From NCBI RefSeq assembly GCF_050003625.1, contig NC_134398.1:58365641-58429640 (forward strand): 64,000 nt of DNA, given 5' to 3'. The notes under the pieces were generated by a model. The model was not told the origin of the DNA. It ran no database searches and saw only the letters and a list, made by a program, of their open reading frames with translations. Below are positions 10,501 to 21,135 of the stretch, one piece after another. The stretch's first letter is position 1, and every line of letters starts with the position of its first letter. The position numbers and the translations under genes are program-made. Origin of the DNA: Haematobia irritans. Lineage: Eukaryota > Arthropoda > Insecta > Diptera > Muscidae.

Positions 10501-11424
10501 TGTTAAGAGCTTGATAACTTTTTAAAAAAAAAAAACGCATAAAATTTGCAAAATCTCATCGGTTCTTTATTTGAAACGTTAGATTGGTCCATGACATTTA
10601 CTTTTTGAAGATAATTTCATTTAAATGTTGACCGCGGCTGCGTCTTAGGTGGTCCATTCGGAAAGTCAAATTTTGGGCAACTTTTTCGAGCATTTCGGCC
10701 GGAGTAGCCCGAATTTCTTCGGAAATGTTGTCTTCCAAAGCTGGAATAGTTGCTGGCTTATTTCTGTAGACTTTAGACTTGACGTAGCCCCACAAAAAAT
10801 AGTCTAAAGGCGTCAAATCGCATGATCTTGGTGGCCAACTTACCGGTCCATTTCTTGAGATGAATTGTTCTCCGAAGTTTTCCCTCAAAATGGCCATAGA
10901 ATCGCGAGCTGTGTGGCATGTAGCGCCATCTTGTTGAAACCACATGTCAACCAAGTTCAGTTCTTCCATTTTTGGCAACAAAAAGTTTGTTAGCATCGAA
11001 CGATAGCGATCGCCATTCACCGTAACGTTGCGTCCAACAGCATCTTTGAAAAAATACGGTCCAATGATTCCACCAGCGTACAAACCACACCAAACAGTGC
11101 ATTTTTCGGGATGCATGGGCAGTTCTTGAACGGCTTCTGGTTGCTCTTCACTCCAAATGCGGCAATTTTGCTTATTTACGTAGCCATTCAACCAGAAATG
11201 AGCCTCATCGCTGAACAAAATTTGTCGATAAAAAAGCGGATTCTCTGCCAACTTTTCTAGGGCCCATTCACTGAAAATTCGACGTTGTGGTTCGTTAGTA
11301 AGTCTATTCATGATGAAATGTCAAAGCATACTGAGCATCTTTCTCTTTGACACCATGTCTGAAATCCCACGTGATCTGTCAAATACTAATGCATGAAAAT
11401 CCTAACCTCAAAAGAATCACCCTT
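10501..11424 (-). mobile_element. DD41D Tc1/mariner element, copy 2
   Basis: 924 bp, ends AAGGGTGATT and AATCACCCTT, TA duplications at 10499-10500 and 11425-11426. Same length and same internal deletion as copy 1, with only scattered base differences, so the two come from one deleted parent that amplified. Confidence 0.9.
10598..11311 (-). CDS. DD41D transposase, catalytic domain only, second copy
   Basis: A 237-codon frame almost identical to the one at 6927-7640. The three catalytic aspartates (FSDEAHFW, QQDGATCH, TPLDYF) are kept with 41 residues between the last two. It keeps MNRLTNE and then lacks the DNA-binding half in the same way. Differences from copy 1 are few: R for C at position 51, T and A for I and V near the C-terminus (RATPAEML), and L for W in QNLTF. 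Both frames are still open, which fits recent spread or, less likely, selection on the catalytic fragment. If made, the protein might act as a non-binding partner or inhibitor of a complete transposase, but that is speculation. Confidence 0.85.
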   Translation of the reverse strand: MNRLTNEPQRRIFSEWALEKLAENPLFYRQILFSDEAHFWLNGYVNKQNCRIWSEEQPEAVQELPMHPEKCTVWCGLYAGGIIGPYFFKDAVGRNVTVNGDRYRSMLTNFLLPKMEELNLVDMWFQQDGATCHTARDSMAILRENFGEQFISRNGPVSWPPRSCDLTPLDYFLWGYVKSKVYRNKPATIPALEDNISEEIRATPAEMLEKVAQNLTFRMDHLRRSRGQHLNEIIFKK

Positions 11425-11429
11425 TATAG

Positions 11430-11616
11430 ACATTAGCAATTTTTTTATTTTTATTTTTGGTTCCATTTGCTTTTTGTGAATATTTCTGAAATGTTGTATT
11501 AAAGACGACGTGGAAGAGTCTCTACAACTAAAAATTTTCTTGTTCATACTGCATTTGACTTTAGAAGAATTATTTTGTTCACAAACAAGCTCATTTTTTA
11601 TAGAAAGGTACACCAA
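11430..11616 (-). pseudogene. BED-type zinc finger scrap, probably from a hAT transposase
   Basis: The minus strand encodes KVKCSMNKKIFSCRD followed by SSTSSLIQHFRNIHKKQ. BED fingers have C-x2-C then H-x3-5-H/C; here the second cysteine is replaced by asparagine (CSMN), while the pair QHFRNIH is kept. BED fingers sit at the N-terminus of many hAT transposases and bind DNA. The rest of the protein is absent. The DD41D copy lies immediately beside it. Confidence 0.5.
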
Positions 11617-11619
11617 ACT

Positions 11620-11808
11620 AAGGCTATGGTCACACTAGGCAAATATTTGACCAAAATGAGTGTCAAACATTTTTCCAGAATCATTTTCCAAATATCTTGA
11701 TACGGTTTTTGGAAAATAATAATGAGCTAAATATGTTTTCTGGTTTGGCTGTGGCGACGGATTCTTTTTTGATTTGTGTGAAAAATTTGCCCAGTGTGAT
11801 CATAGCTT
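11620..11808. mobile_element. Small MITE with about 25 bp terminal inverted repeats
   Basis: The left end AAGGCTATGGTCACACTAGG and the reverse complement of the right end AAGCTATGATCACACTGGG match closely, and both continue with CAAAT. About 190 bp, non-coding. No clear target duplication was found, so the superfamily is not assigned. Confidence 0.6.
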
Positions 11809-11834
11809 AAGTCGAATAATAACGTAATAAATAT

Positions 11835-12434
11835 TGTTACGTTTTTATATTGAGGCGTGTTTAATAACCCGATAATTAAAACACAGTTCTTTTCAAATAA
11901 CGACCATCTACAAATTATTTGTTTAACTGATAGGTTTCACTTATTTGCTCTATGATGTGTACTGTATAAACTTTAGCTTACTACTGACTTGACAGCTCTC
12001 TCCGCTAGGGGTTTATATACCGAGATATGACTATTTCTACTACTACTCTCTGGTACGCACATATTTATCGGCTTATGTTCATTGTCTTGGCTATCTAGAA
12101 CTTTCTATCGGGTGTTATTGTACAGTTGATATGACACACATACTTTTAGGCTTATGCTAATAATCTAGTGTATTCTACTATCTGGTAGATGTCGGCATAA
12201 CATAAGTGATTATGGTCATATTACTACAATTATAAGTAAAACAAAAGACGTTACTTTTACAATGAACGATTGGAAAACTAAGAACACAAAAGATGTTTAG
12301 GAAAATACTAGAAAATAAAGAAATGGTTCTAACAAGTTATGACGTAATTTTATCGTTTCAATTTGAAATTTAAATCAATCAACGGAAATTAATTTAAATA
12401 AACTTAAATCTATCTAAATATCACATTCGTAACA
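11835..12434. mobile_element. Candidate solo LTR, 600 bp
   Basis: Begins TGTTACG and ends CGTAACA, a 7 bp inverted pair of the TG...CA type found on Ty3/gypsy LTRs. Inside is a TATA-like GGGTTTATATACCGAG near 12010. No second LTR, primer site or pol was seen nearby, and the flanking bases do not form a clear duplication. Confidence 0.4.
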
Positions 12435-12649
12435 ATTTCATAGATATTGTTGACAAAATATACGCTCCTAATTGAACAAGCACGATTTGCTTATATTTCA
12501 TTGAAATATCTCTGGGATTTCTTTAGGAAACCAACGTATTTGATTGGACATCTTGGATGAATACTATGTTGGAAGTGTTCAGAAACGAGTTGAAAGTGCG
12601 CAGAAAATACATTGGGGATGTTTTCTTATTTCAGTTTACATAGAAATGA

Positions 12650-12737
12650 AAGGTATTGAGATGACGAATAATTGGATTTGTGATAAGTTAAGTGGTTCAA
12701 AAAATATCGATGCAAAAGAGAAAATTTTCAAAAAATA
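12650..12737 (+). repeat. Unnamed dispersed repeat shared with 1765-1868
   Basis: Shares GTATTGAGATGACGAATAAT and GTGATAAGTTAAGTG with the earlier copy. Non-coding, origin unknown. Confidence 0.4.
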
Positions 12738-12846
12738 AATGATACTCTAACGTAAGTAATAAGACTAACTAGAAGAAAAATTACCGAAAAATAACAAAGT
12801 TATAAGCAATTGAGTGAACAAATTCGATGTCAAATCATGCAAATAC

Positions 12847-13699
12847 CCTGCAAACAGCGTCGCCAAAAGAATACTGAAAATGTTCTTTCTGGATCCGGAA
12901 GTGGTACAAAATTGTCGCAGAAGCGATGAATTTAACATGGACTTGTCATTGGACGAATGTCCACCATTTCAACAGCCGTTGTACTGAATTTGTATCACTT
13001 CTTAAGGTATGATCCGAATTTATTGTTTTGCCAAATAAATATTTGTTTATGATTTTTAATGCATTCTAACGCTTGTCTGAAACATTTGACCTCAAATATT
13101 TTTAAACATTCGGAATGTATCTACAATTGATATAGCATTTTTATCTACAAAATTTGAATAATTTGTTCGATTTTATTAATTCTTACTCTGTTTTTAATCT
13201 ATTTGAAATAAACAAAAAGTTTACTTTGCCCATTAAAAATATGAAAAATCGAGTTAAAAAAAATTGAGTTGAAAGAACTTCCTGTGTAGTTAAAAAAGAA
13301 CATATTTGGGAAATTATTTTGGAAGAGGTTGTGCCTTTAGAAGAACTTCCACATAATACTCGGCCACACAAAAATGCATTTTTGTATCATCTATGCGACC
13401 ATGAAGAGAAACAATTTTTTTTTTCAATGGGTCAATGTAAAACATGATTTTTTTTTAATTTTGAAAAAAAAAAATTGTATTAACGAAATTTTAAAATATT
13501 TTGGGGATGAAAATTTGAAAATTTTCAACAAGTTCAAAAAACCCCAACAAATGAAGAACGTTTTCGATACACGTTTTCCAAACGTTTTTGTTTTTTTTTT
13601 TTTTGCGTGTACTCGTTTCTCAGTTTCCTGATTAAATTATAATCATAATTGAAGAAAAAGAGTACTATTAGCGTAATTGATTTTATAGTAAGAAATTCA
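12847..13699 (+). repeat. H plus L composite, uninterrupted copy
   Basis: Left end CCCTGCAAACAGCGTCGCC corresponds to CCCAGCAAAAAAAGCGTCGCC of the copy at 37049. It runs through CTGTGTAGTTAAAAAAGAACAT, which shows the empty HINE-C site, into the L segment ending TTTTTTTTGCGTGTA and GTAAGAAATTCAT. It pairs with 3677-4046 plus 8021-8447. Confidence 0.7.
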
Positions 13700-14260
13700 T
13701 AACAGCTCAAAATGTGCACTTGGTCTGATTGGAAAACAGGACCGAACACAAACTGTACAGAACGTAACGAATATTTAACGCCCTATTCAGTATTATATTC
13801 CTACTGGGTCACTTTTGTTATGTTTACTATTTTTGAGAATACACTACAATCAAAAAACACACATATACACACATTCTCACGTTCCTAACACATATCTACA
13901 TAATACCCATGACTGTTTACACTAGCCAAGTAAAAACAATTTGCTGTCATATGGATAGAAAAACGTAAATGAACATAAAAATGACATTCAAATTACCCAA
14001 AAAGGATGCAATACGAGGGAGGAATACATGACTTTTGGTCATTTCAAATATGTCTCACATATTAAACATTTTGCATATTTAAACGAATTTACATCTTTAT
14101 ATCATTGGTAGAATATAATATAACTCTGTTATGTAAAGCGTGTTTATTGAGAATAATTCTGTTACCTAATTATACAATTATTTTTCGAGCTTTATGAACA
14201 GATATAGATTAAGGAACATGGTTATTAGAGCCATTGAAAAGAAAACGCCAGATACAGATA
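13700..14260. other. Unassigned sequence
   Basis: Not matched to any other repeat in the window and with no recognisable gene. It may be older unique DNA. Confidence 0.3.
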
Positions 14261-14354
14261 CGAATGAACCTTTCCACAGCCTTTAGTATAGATCTGGCTG
14301 GGAGAGATAACTCAATATTGGGCCCTTTATGCTAACTCCTTATGGAGAAGACAT
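14261..14354 (+). repeat. Left arm of a 94 bp inverted repeat
   Basis: Reads CGAATGAACCTTTCCACAGC through GGGCCCTTTATGC to GGAGAAGACAT. It is the near-perfect reverse complement of 16078-16171. The arms flank the HINE-B copy. Confidence 0.85.
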
Positions 14355-14578
14355 TTGGGAATTTTCCTCTTACAAATTGAATCATCTTTTCTCCCACTGT
14401 ACATCATCTTTTCATATAACTTACAAGTCCCTTAATCTTATTATACCCTTCACCACTACTGTGGTACAGGGTATAATAAGTTTGTGCATTTGTATGTAAC
14501 GCCAAGAAGGAAAAGTCTGAGACCCATCGTTTAGTATACCGATCGTCTTAGAATTAAATTCTGAGTCGATTTAGCGAT

Positions 14579-14586
14579 GTCCGTCC

Positions 14587-14632
<46 letters not shown>

Positions 14633-14640
14633 CTGTCTGT
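14579..14640 (+). repeat. GTCT/GTCC microsatellite at the 5' end of HINE-B
   Basis: About 15 copies of GTCT with a few GTCC. All three HINE families carry a tract of this kind (GTCC in HINE-A, for example 16679-16700 and 49899-49930). Confidence 0.9.
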
Positions 14641-15020
14641 ATTTTTGTGTGCAAAGTACAGCTCGCAGTTTTAGTCCGATTGTCCTAAAATTTGGTATAC
14701 GGTCCTGTTTCGGCTCAAAGACGATCCCTATTAATTTTGGAAAAAATCGGTTCAGATTTAGATATAGCTGCCATATATATTTTTCACCGATCTGGTCATA
14801 ATTGGCGTGTATATCAACCGATCTTCCTCAAATTCAGTACATCAGAATATTTTATGAGTCTCGAAGAACTTGCAAAATATCAGCCAAATCGCTTCAGATT
14901 TAGATATAGCTTCCATATATAGCTTTCGCCCGATTTACACTCATTTGCCCACAGAGGCCAAGTTTTTGCTCCGATGTAGTTGAAATTTTGCACAGGGAGT
15001 AGAATTAGCATTATAGCTAT

Positions 15021-15500
15021 GCGTGCCAAATTTGGTTGAAATCGGTTCAGATTTAGATATAGCTCCCATATATAGCTTTCGCCCGATTTACACTCAAATG
15101 ACCACAGAGGCCAATATTTTGCTCCGATTTAGTTGACATTTTGCACAGGGAGTATAATTAGCATTGTAGCTATGCGTGCCAAATTTGGTTGAAATCGGTT
15201 CAGATTTAGATATAGCTCCCATATATAGCTTTCGCCCGATTTACATTCATATGACCACAGAGGCCAATTTTTAATTCCGATTTAGTTGAAATTTTGCACA
15301 GGGAGTAGAATTAGCATTGTAGCTATACGTGCCAAATTTGGTTGAAATCGGTTCAGATTTGGATATATCTCCCATATATAGCTTTCGCCCGATTTACACT
15401 CATATGACCACAGAGGCCAATTTTTAACTCCGATTTAGTTGAAATTGTGCACTGGGAGTAGAATTAGCATTGTAGCTATGCGTGCCAAATTTGGTTGAAA
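15021..15500 (+). repeat. 153 bp tandem units of HINE-B
   Basis: The phrase GCGTGCCAAATTTGGTTGAA starts at 15021, 15174, 15327 and 15480, an exact 153 bp step. Each unit has GATATAGCTCCCATATATAGC, the counterpart of TATAGCCCCCATATA in HINE-A. Confidence 0.85.
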
Positions 15501-16077
15501 TCGGTTCAGATTTAGATTTAGCTCCCATATATATGTTTTTCTGATTTCGACCAACATTTTCCTTGTAAAATCGCCACTGCTTAGTCGAAAAGTTGTAAAA
15601 ATGACTCTAATTTTCCTAAACTTCTAATACATATATATCGAGCGATAAATCATAAATAAACTTTTGCGAGGTTTCCTTAAAATTGCTTCAGATTTAAATG
15701 TTTCCCATATTTTTTCTAACTTTGTGTTCCAGTCTAGTGCATCAGCCATCTTAAATTTTGAGTCTATAGAGTTTGTAGAAGTCTATCAAATTCTGTCCAA
15801 ATCGAGTGATATTTAATTGTATGTATTTGGGACAAACCTTTATATATAGCCCCCAACATATTTGACGGATGTGATATGGTATCGAAAATGTAGATCTACA
15901 AAGTGGTGCAGGGTATAATATAGTCGGCCCCGCCCGACTTTAGACTTTCCTTACTGGTTTTTATTTCGTTTTGTTACACGAAATTTAGTTTTAGAAAGCT
16001 AATTTGTTAGAATTCACCTAAGTGGTGAACAGTCGAACAATGCTTATTGTTTCTACAGTCAACTACAACAACATGTG

Positions 16078-16171
16078 ATGTCTTCTCCATAAGGAGTTAG
16101 CATAAAGGGCCCAAAATTGAGTTATCTCTCCCAGCCAGATCTATACTAAAGGCTGTGGAAAAGTTCATTCG
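16078..16171 (-). repeat. Right arm of the 94 bp inverted repeat
   Basis: Reverse complement of 14261-14354 with about two mismatches and one or two small gaps. The arm continues into HINE-A array sequence. Confidence 0.85.
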
Positions 16172-16547
16172 CCCGAACCGAAACATGTACAGTCCAGGCG
16201 GTCCCCAGAATAGACCTTCGGAGCCTTTTGGAGAAGTACAATTCATCCGATTCGGTTGAAATTTGGTACGTGGTGTTAGTATATGGACTTTAACAATCAT
16301 GCAAAAATTGGTCCATATCGGTCCATAATCATATATAGCCCCCACATAAACCGATCCCCATATTTGGTAGTTCCATATCGGTATATAGTTATATATAGCC
16401 CTCAGACAAACTAATCACAACAGAATTGGTCCATATCGTTTCATAATTGTATGTAGCCCCCATATAAAGCCACTCCCATATTTGAATTGTGTGTATCCAA
16501 TTACCGCACAAAACTCCATATCGGTTCGTAATTATTTGTAGATTTTT
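16172..16547 (+). mobile_element. Old HINE-A array fragment
   Basis: Decayed units with GGTTGAAATTTGGTACGTGG and TATATAGCCCCCACATAAACC. A younger HINE-A is inserted at its end, in the T-run at 16543-16547. Confidence 0.65.
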
Positions 16548-17676
16548 ATACCCTCCATCATAGGATGGGGGTATATTAACTATGTCATTCCGTTTGTAAC
16601 ACATCGAAATATTGCTCTAAGACCCCATAAAGTATATATATTCTGGGTCGTGGTGAAATTCTGAGTCGATCTAAGCATGTCCGTCCGTCCGTCCGTCCGT
16701 CTGTTGAAATCACGCTAACTTCCGAACGAAACAAGCTATCGACTTGAAACTTGGCACAAGTAGTTGTTATTGATGTAGGTCGGATGGTATTGCAAATGGG
16801 CCATATCGGTCCACTTTTACGTATAGCCCCCATATAAAGGGACCCTCAGATTTGGCTTGTGGAGCCTCTAACAGAAGCATATTTCATCCGATCCGGCTGA
16901 AATTTGGTACATGGTGTTGGTATATGGTCTCTAACAACCATGCAAAAATTGGTCCACATCGGTCTATAATTATATATAGCCCCCATATAAACCGATCCCC
17001 AGATTTGGCTTGCGGAGCCTCAAAGAGAATAAAACTTCATCCGATCCGGCTGAAATTTGGTACATGATGTTGGTATATGGTCTCTAACAACCATGCAAAA
17101 ATTGGTCCATATCGGTCCTTAATTATATATAGCCCCCATATAAACCGATCCCCAGATTTGGCTTGTGGAGCCTCTAAGAGAAGCATATTTCATCCGATCC
17201 GGCTGAAATTTGGTACATGATGTTGGTATATGGTCTCTAACAATCATGCAAAAATTGGTCCACATCGGTTCATAATTATATATAGCCCCCATATAAACCG
17301 ATCCCCAGATTTGCCTTGCGAAGTCTCCAAGAGAAGCAAATTTCATCCAAGCCGGTTGTAATTTGGAACATGGTGTTAGTATATGATCTTTAACAACCGT
17401 GCCAGAATTGGTCCATATTTTATGTCTACTTTGTCAAACTGAATTATATACATATTGGATCGATCTTTTTTGATTTAATATATACCACGTATGGACTTAC
17501 ATACAATTTAGAAGATGGTGTTAGGAGGTTTTAAGATACCTTGCCATCGGCAAGCGTTACCGCAACTTGAGTAATTCGATTGTGGATGGTAGTGTATAGA
17601 TGAAGTTTCTACGCAATCCATGACGGAGTGTACATAAGCTTCGGCCTGGCCGAACTTAAGGCCGTATATACTTGTT
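16548..17676 (+). mobile_element. HINE-A, complete copy
   Basis: Starts ATACCCTCCATCATAGG after TTTTT, has a GTCC tract at 16679-16700 and units with a 153 bp step (TGCAAAAATTGGTCC at 16941 and 17094). The 3' part carries CCATGACGGAGTGTAC (decayed inverted 5' motif), the hairpin TTCGGCCTGGCCGAA and GTATATACTTGTTTT. Confidence 0.8.
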
Positions 17677-17689
17677 TTCTTTAATATAT

Positions 17690-17862
17690 ACCACTTATGG
17701 ACTAACTTACAAATTAGGAGACAATGTTAAGAAGTTTTAAGATACCTTGCCAACCCAAGTAATTCTCTTGTTGATGACACTCTTTCGTAGAAGTTTCTAC
17801 GCAATCCATGGTGGAGAGTACATGAGATTCGGCCTGGCCGAACTTACGACCGTATATACTGG
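17690..17862 (+). mobile_element. Second, tandem HINE-A 3' end
   Basis: Directly after the first terminus the last 170 bp are repeated: ATATACCACTTATGG, then CCATGGTGGAGAGTAC, hairpin and GTATATACTGG. Doubled 3' ends also occur at 37713-38050 and 55608-56646. Confidence 0.75.
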
Positions 17863-18119
17863 TATGTATAACACTTTTCATAATAATTACCTAACGGTAT
17901 ATATTTTTTCAGTGTCGATAGAATTGCATATTTCATTTATACGAGATTTGCCTTTTATATGCCGTGATTAAGCAACTCTGGTTTTGCAATTTCAGTTGTT
18001 GTTCCATAAACCATTGATGCTATCGCCAACTATTATTCCACGGTCGTCATGTGAGATTGAGACAACTTTAGTTTTACATTCAAAATTGGGCAGTTCGGAA
18101 ACTTCGTAGGCTAGCACAA
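17863..18119. other. Unassigned sequence before the mariner remnant
   Basis: No motif or gene recognised. Confidence 0.25.
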
Positions 18120-18437
18120 AAAGCGCGGTATAAACAGAAAAAAATTAAGTGTTTTGGAAACGAATAAAAGTGCGTGAAATTGCTAATATCATGGGCATCT
18201 CAAATGATCGAGTCCATTTAATTTTGCATGAAGAACTACAGATGAAAAAGTTTCATAACTGTTGATGAGACATGGATCCACTACTATACTCCAGAGACAA
18301 AAGAACAATCCAAACAATGGACTGAAGCTGGAAGAAGTGCCCCAAAGAAGGCAAAAACAATTCAATCGGCTGGTAAGGTTAATGCAACGGTTTTTTGGGA
18401 CTTCAAAGGTATTGTTTAGAATTGTATGTTTGATTAA
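18120..18437 (+). pseudogene. Mariner (DD34D) transposase remnant with internal deletion
   Basis: One frame reads VREIANIMGISNDRVHLILHEE (helix-turn-helix region). After a frame change the next reads ITVDETWIHYYTPETKEQSKQW and later AGKVNATVFWDFKGIV before a stop. VDETW holds the first catalytic aspartate. Roughly 40 codons between the two blocks are missing and everything after FWDFKG is lost. It belongs to the same broad mariner group as Himar1 but is a different lineage. The DD37E element at 18440 cut it at its right edge. Confidence 0.75.
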
Positions 18438-18439
18438 TA

Positions 18440-19761
18440 AAGGGTGATACGGTCAAAATTTGTATATAAATTGTAAAATTGTATATAAATATAAACTTGA
18501 CGTATTTCTTTCAATTGTGCATTTAAAAAACCTGAACATCCCTCATTTTGAAGGTGTGTGTGTAGAATGTTGCTCCTATTTTGATTTTGGAAATCACTCT
18601 TCAGTTGCCAAAATGCCGTCTAAGCAATAAGAGCAGCGTATCAAAATTTTGCTCGGGCATCGCGAAAATCCGAGCTACTCGCACGCAAATCTGGCAAAAT
18701 CGCTAAAAGTTGCCAAATCAACCGTTACAAATGTAATTAAAGTGTTTGGGAAACGTTTGTGGACAGCCAGGAAGTCTGGATCGGGGGGAAATCGAAAACC
18801 GGAAGCCGCTGAGACGACAAAGAGAGTTGCCGGTAGTTTCAAGCGAAACCCTAACCTCTCTCTCCGAGATGCCGCAAATAAGCTAGGTGTATCGTCTACA
18901 ACCGTGCATCGAGCCAAAAAACGAGCCGGACTATCGACTTACAAGAAGGTAGTGACTCCAAATCGCAATGATAAACAAAACACGACGGCCAAAGCGCGAT
19001 CCCGGAGGCTGTACACGACGATGCTGACGAAGTTTGAGTGCGTGGTAATGGACGACGAAACCTACGTCAAAGCCGACTACAAGCAGCTTCCGGAAAGGAG
19101 TTTTATACGGCAAAAGGAGGGGGAAAGGTACCAGATATTTTCAAGCACATAAAACTGTCAAAGTTCGCAAAGAAATATCTGGTTTGGCAAGCCATCTCTA
19201 CCTGTGGCTTGAAAAGCAGCATTTTCATAGCTTCCGGGACTGTCAACCAAGAAATTTACGTGGAAGAGTGTTTGAATAAACGTTTGCTGCCTTTCCTGAA
19301 GAAACGCGGTTGTTCCGCACTGTTTTGGCCGGATTTGGCATCTTGCCATTACGGTAAAAAGGCCATGGAGTGGTACGCCGCCAACAACGTGCAGGTGGTT
19401 CCCAAGGACACGAACCCTCCCAACATGCCAGAGCTCCGCCCAATTGAGAAATACTGGGCTATTGTCAAGCGGAACCTAAAGAAGACCAAAAAAACTGCTA
19501 AGGACGAGCAGCAGTTCAAGGCAAACTGGCTTTCTGCGGCGAAGAAGGTGGACAAGGTGGCTGTACAAAATCTGATGGCAGGTGTCAAGCGTGAAGCCCG
19601 GAAATTCGGATTTGGAAAAGCGAAAGCCTAACTGAATATTTTTCCTGAATTTTATACTAATTGAACTTGAAAAAGAAATTTAGTTTGATTTTTTTTTAAA
19701 TAAACGATTTCACCGATTTACACGCGTTTTCCCTTGACCAAATTTTGACAGTATCACCCTT
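18440..19761 (+). mobile_element. DD37E Tc1/mariner element (ITmD37E-like), 1322 bp
   Basis: Ends AAGGGTGATACGGTCAAAAT and, inverted at the right, AAGGGTGATACTGTCAAAAT, flanked by TA at 18438-18439 and 19762-19763. It sits between the mariner remnant and the BEL gag remnant. Confidence 0.9.
18613..19631 (+). pseudogene. DD37E transposase, broken by one stop and one frameshift
   Basis: Start ATG at 18613 (MPSKQ), then an in-frame TAA at 18628-18630. The frame continues with two helix-turn-helix blocks (HANLAKSLKVAKSTVTNVI and LRDAANKLGVSSTTVHRAKK) to KADYKQLP. There a one-base loss near 19097 moves the reading to the frame that ends at 19631. Catalytic residues are all present: D in VVMDDETY, D in FWPDLASCHYG and E in ELRPIEKYW, with 37 residues between the last two. 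That spacing defines the DD37E clade known from mosquitoes and other insects. Total span about 339 codons, normal for the family. Two lesions only, so it is a fairly young, dead copy. Confidence 0.85.
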
Positions 19762-20126
19762 TAATATCTGAAGCCGATTCCTCCCATTTTATCTGAGATT
19801 CTTCATCTAGCCTCTCCATGACAATATGAATAATCATGGAGTTTGCGATGTCTTTAAAATCACTCAACGACAGCATAGCACTAAAGTGTGCATTGGTAGA
19901 GTCGACAATGTGCCTAAGATGAACAACAGAAGGTTTAGTTACCTTCGGTAATGCAAACAGAGCCGACACATGCTCCTCAAACATCGAAACACTCTTTTAA
20001 ACGATCCATTGCCTTTTTATAGTTCTCCTCCGTGACATCGAAATCTGCTATGGCTGCAAGTGGCCTTGGACCAAGGTGCTCTTTCAAGACCAAAAAGCGT
20101 TCACAATCATCCAATGTGTCATCCTG

Positions 20127-20787
20127 CACAGAAAAAAATATTGTTGTGAGGTCAAAAATTTCATGTCTTTAAAATACGAATTTAAATTTTGCTTAGCATA
20201 GAAGACACATTTCTCTAATACAAAGTTTTTCCCTTGTCCAAAAGTCGACAAACTTTTCAATGAAGTCGTATTGTCCTTATAATTAAGTGATTTCACTTAG
20301 AAATGGGTATCATAACATGAAAGAAAAAATGTTTGGGCTAAGGTCAACTTGACTTTAATAATTCAGAAAAATTTTTTAGATTTAATGAAATTGTCTTTAA
20401 ATTTGTTGTCTTTTTGCATCTTGACTACGAAGCAAAAAATCGTTCAAATATAGGACATGTTTTTAAACAATTTATTTGAAAGACGTTTTTTACTTGAAAC
20501 ATAGCATAATTTCTACTGGAAGTCGAGTCTTAATTTGGAAAATTAAGTTGTCGTTAACTCGTTTTTGAAGGACTTAGGTAGCATATGAAGAAAAAAGCTG
20601 AAAAAGCGAAAAATTAAAATTTGCTTCCTAGAAGCAAGTACATAAAGCCCAAATTTAAACCCAAATTTAGAGAATTGTGTCTTAAAAGTATCCTTACTTG
20701 TATTCTCCGCTTCTTTGGCTCGGAATCAATACCAATTTTTAAAGTAAAGATAAAATCTTTGGAACCGGGCATGCTTTCTTTTCAGTG
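20127..20787. mobile_element. YR-A element, 661 bp, copy 1
   Basis: Termini CACAGAAAAAAATATTG and CTTTTCAGTG, flanked by TG at 20125-20126 and 20788-20789. It splits the BEL gag. Copies at 38054-38639 (inverted) and 55741-56397 share its whole length, including CTTTGGCTCGGAATCAATACC. No transposase. Confidence 0.85.
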
Positions 20788-21135
20788 TGGTGGATTAATT
20801 TATTAAAAAGAGCAAGAAATTTCGGAAACTCTTGGGGCAGCAACAGCAGCAGACGTATTCACTAGCATCAGCAATTGATTCTCTTCTCTTTGGCAATAGA
20901 GACATTATCTTTGTTTTTGTGGTCACATACACCTCTTCGATTTCAGCAATGGCACCCACGCTAGCCGCAACATCAACATCCGGACTCAGTTTATCTATAG
21001 TCGCCTGTACGCTTAGGGACTGCTTAAAGTATGATTCCAATATACCAAGTCTACATTCTAATTATTCCGTTGAAAGAGATGCACCTTTCTTAGCAATCAG
21101 ATTTTTTATACGTGTGATATTCCCCTTTGTACTAG

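Larger units (their letters stand above)
14443..15957 (+). mobile_element. HINE-B, complete copy
   Basis: Starts ATACCCTTCACCACTACTG after a T-rich run, carries a GTCT microsatellite at about 14579-14640, then four or so 153 bp units. Near the end come GTGGTGCAGGGTATA, the hairpin AGTCGGCCCCGCCCGACT, and CTTTCCTTACTGGTTTTT. This is the same plan as HINE-A and HINE-C with different sequence. No gene inside. Confidence 0.8.

Noticed and set aside
14579..14801. A 74-codon frame rich in S, V, C and L
   Set aside because: It is the translation of the GTCT microsatellite and following HINE-B text.
18675..19588. Several minus-strand frames of 60 to 80 codons
   Set aside because: They are shadows of the DD37E transposase on the plus strand.
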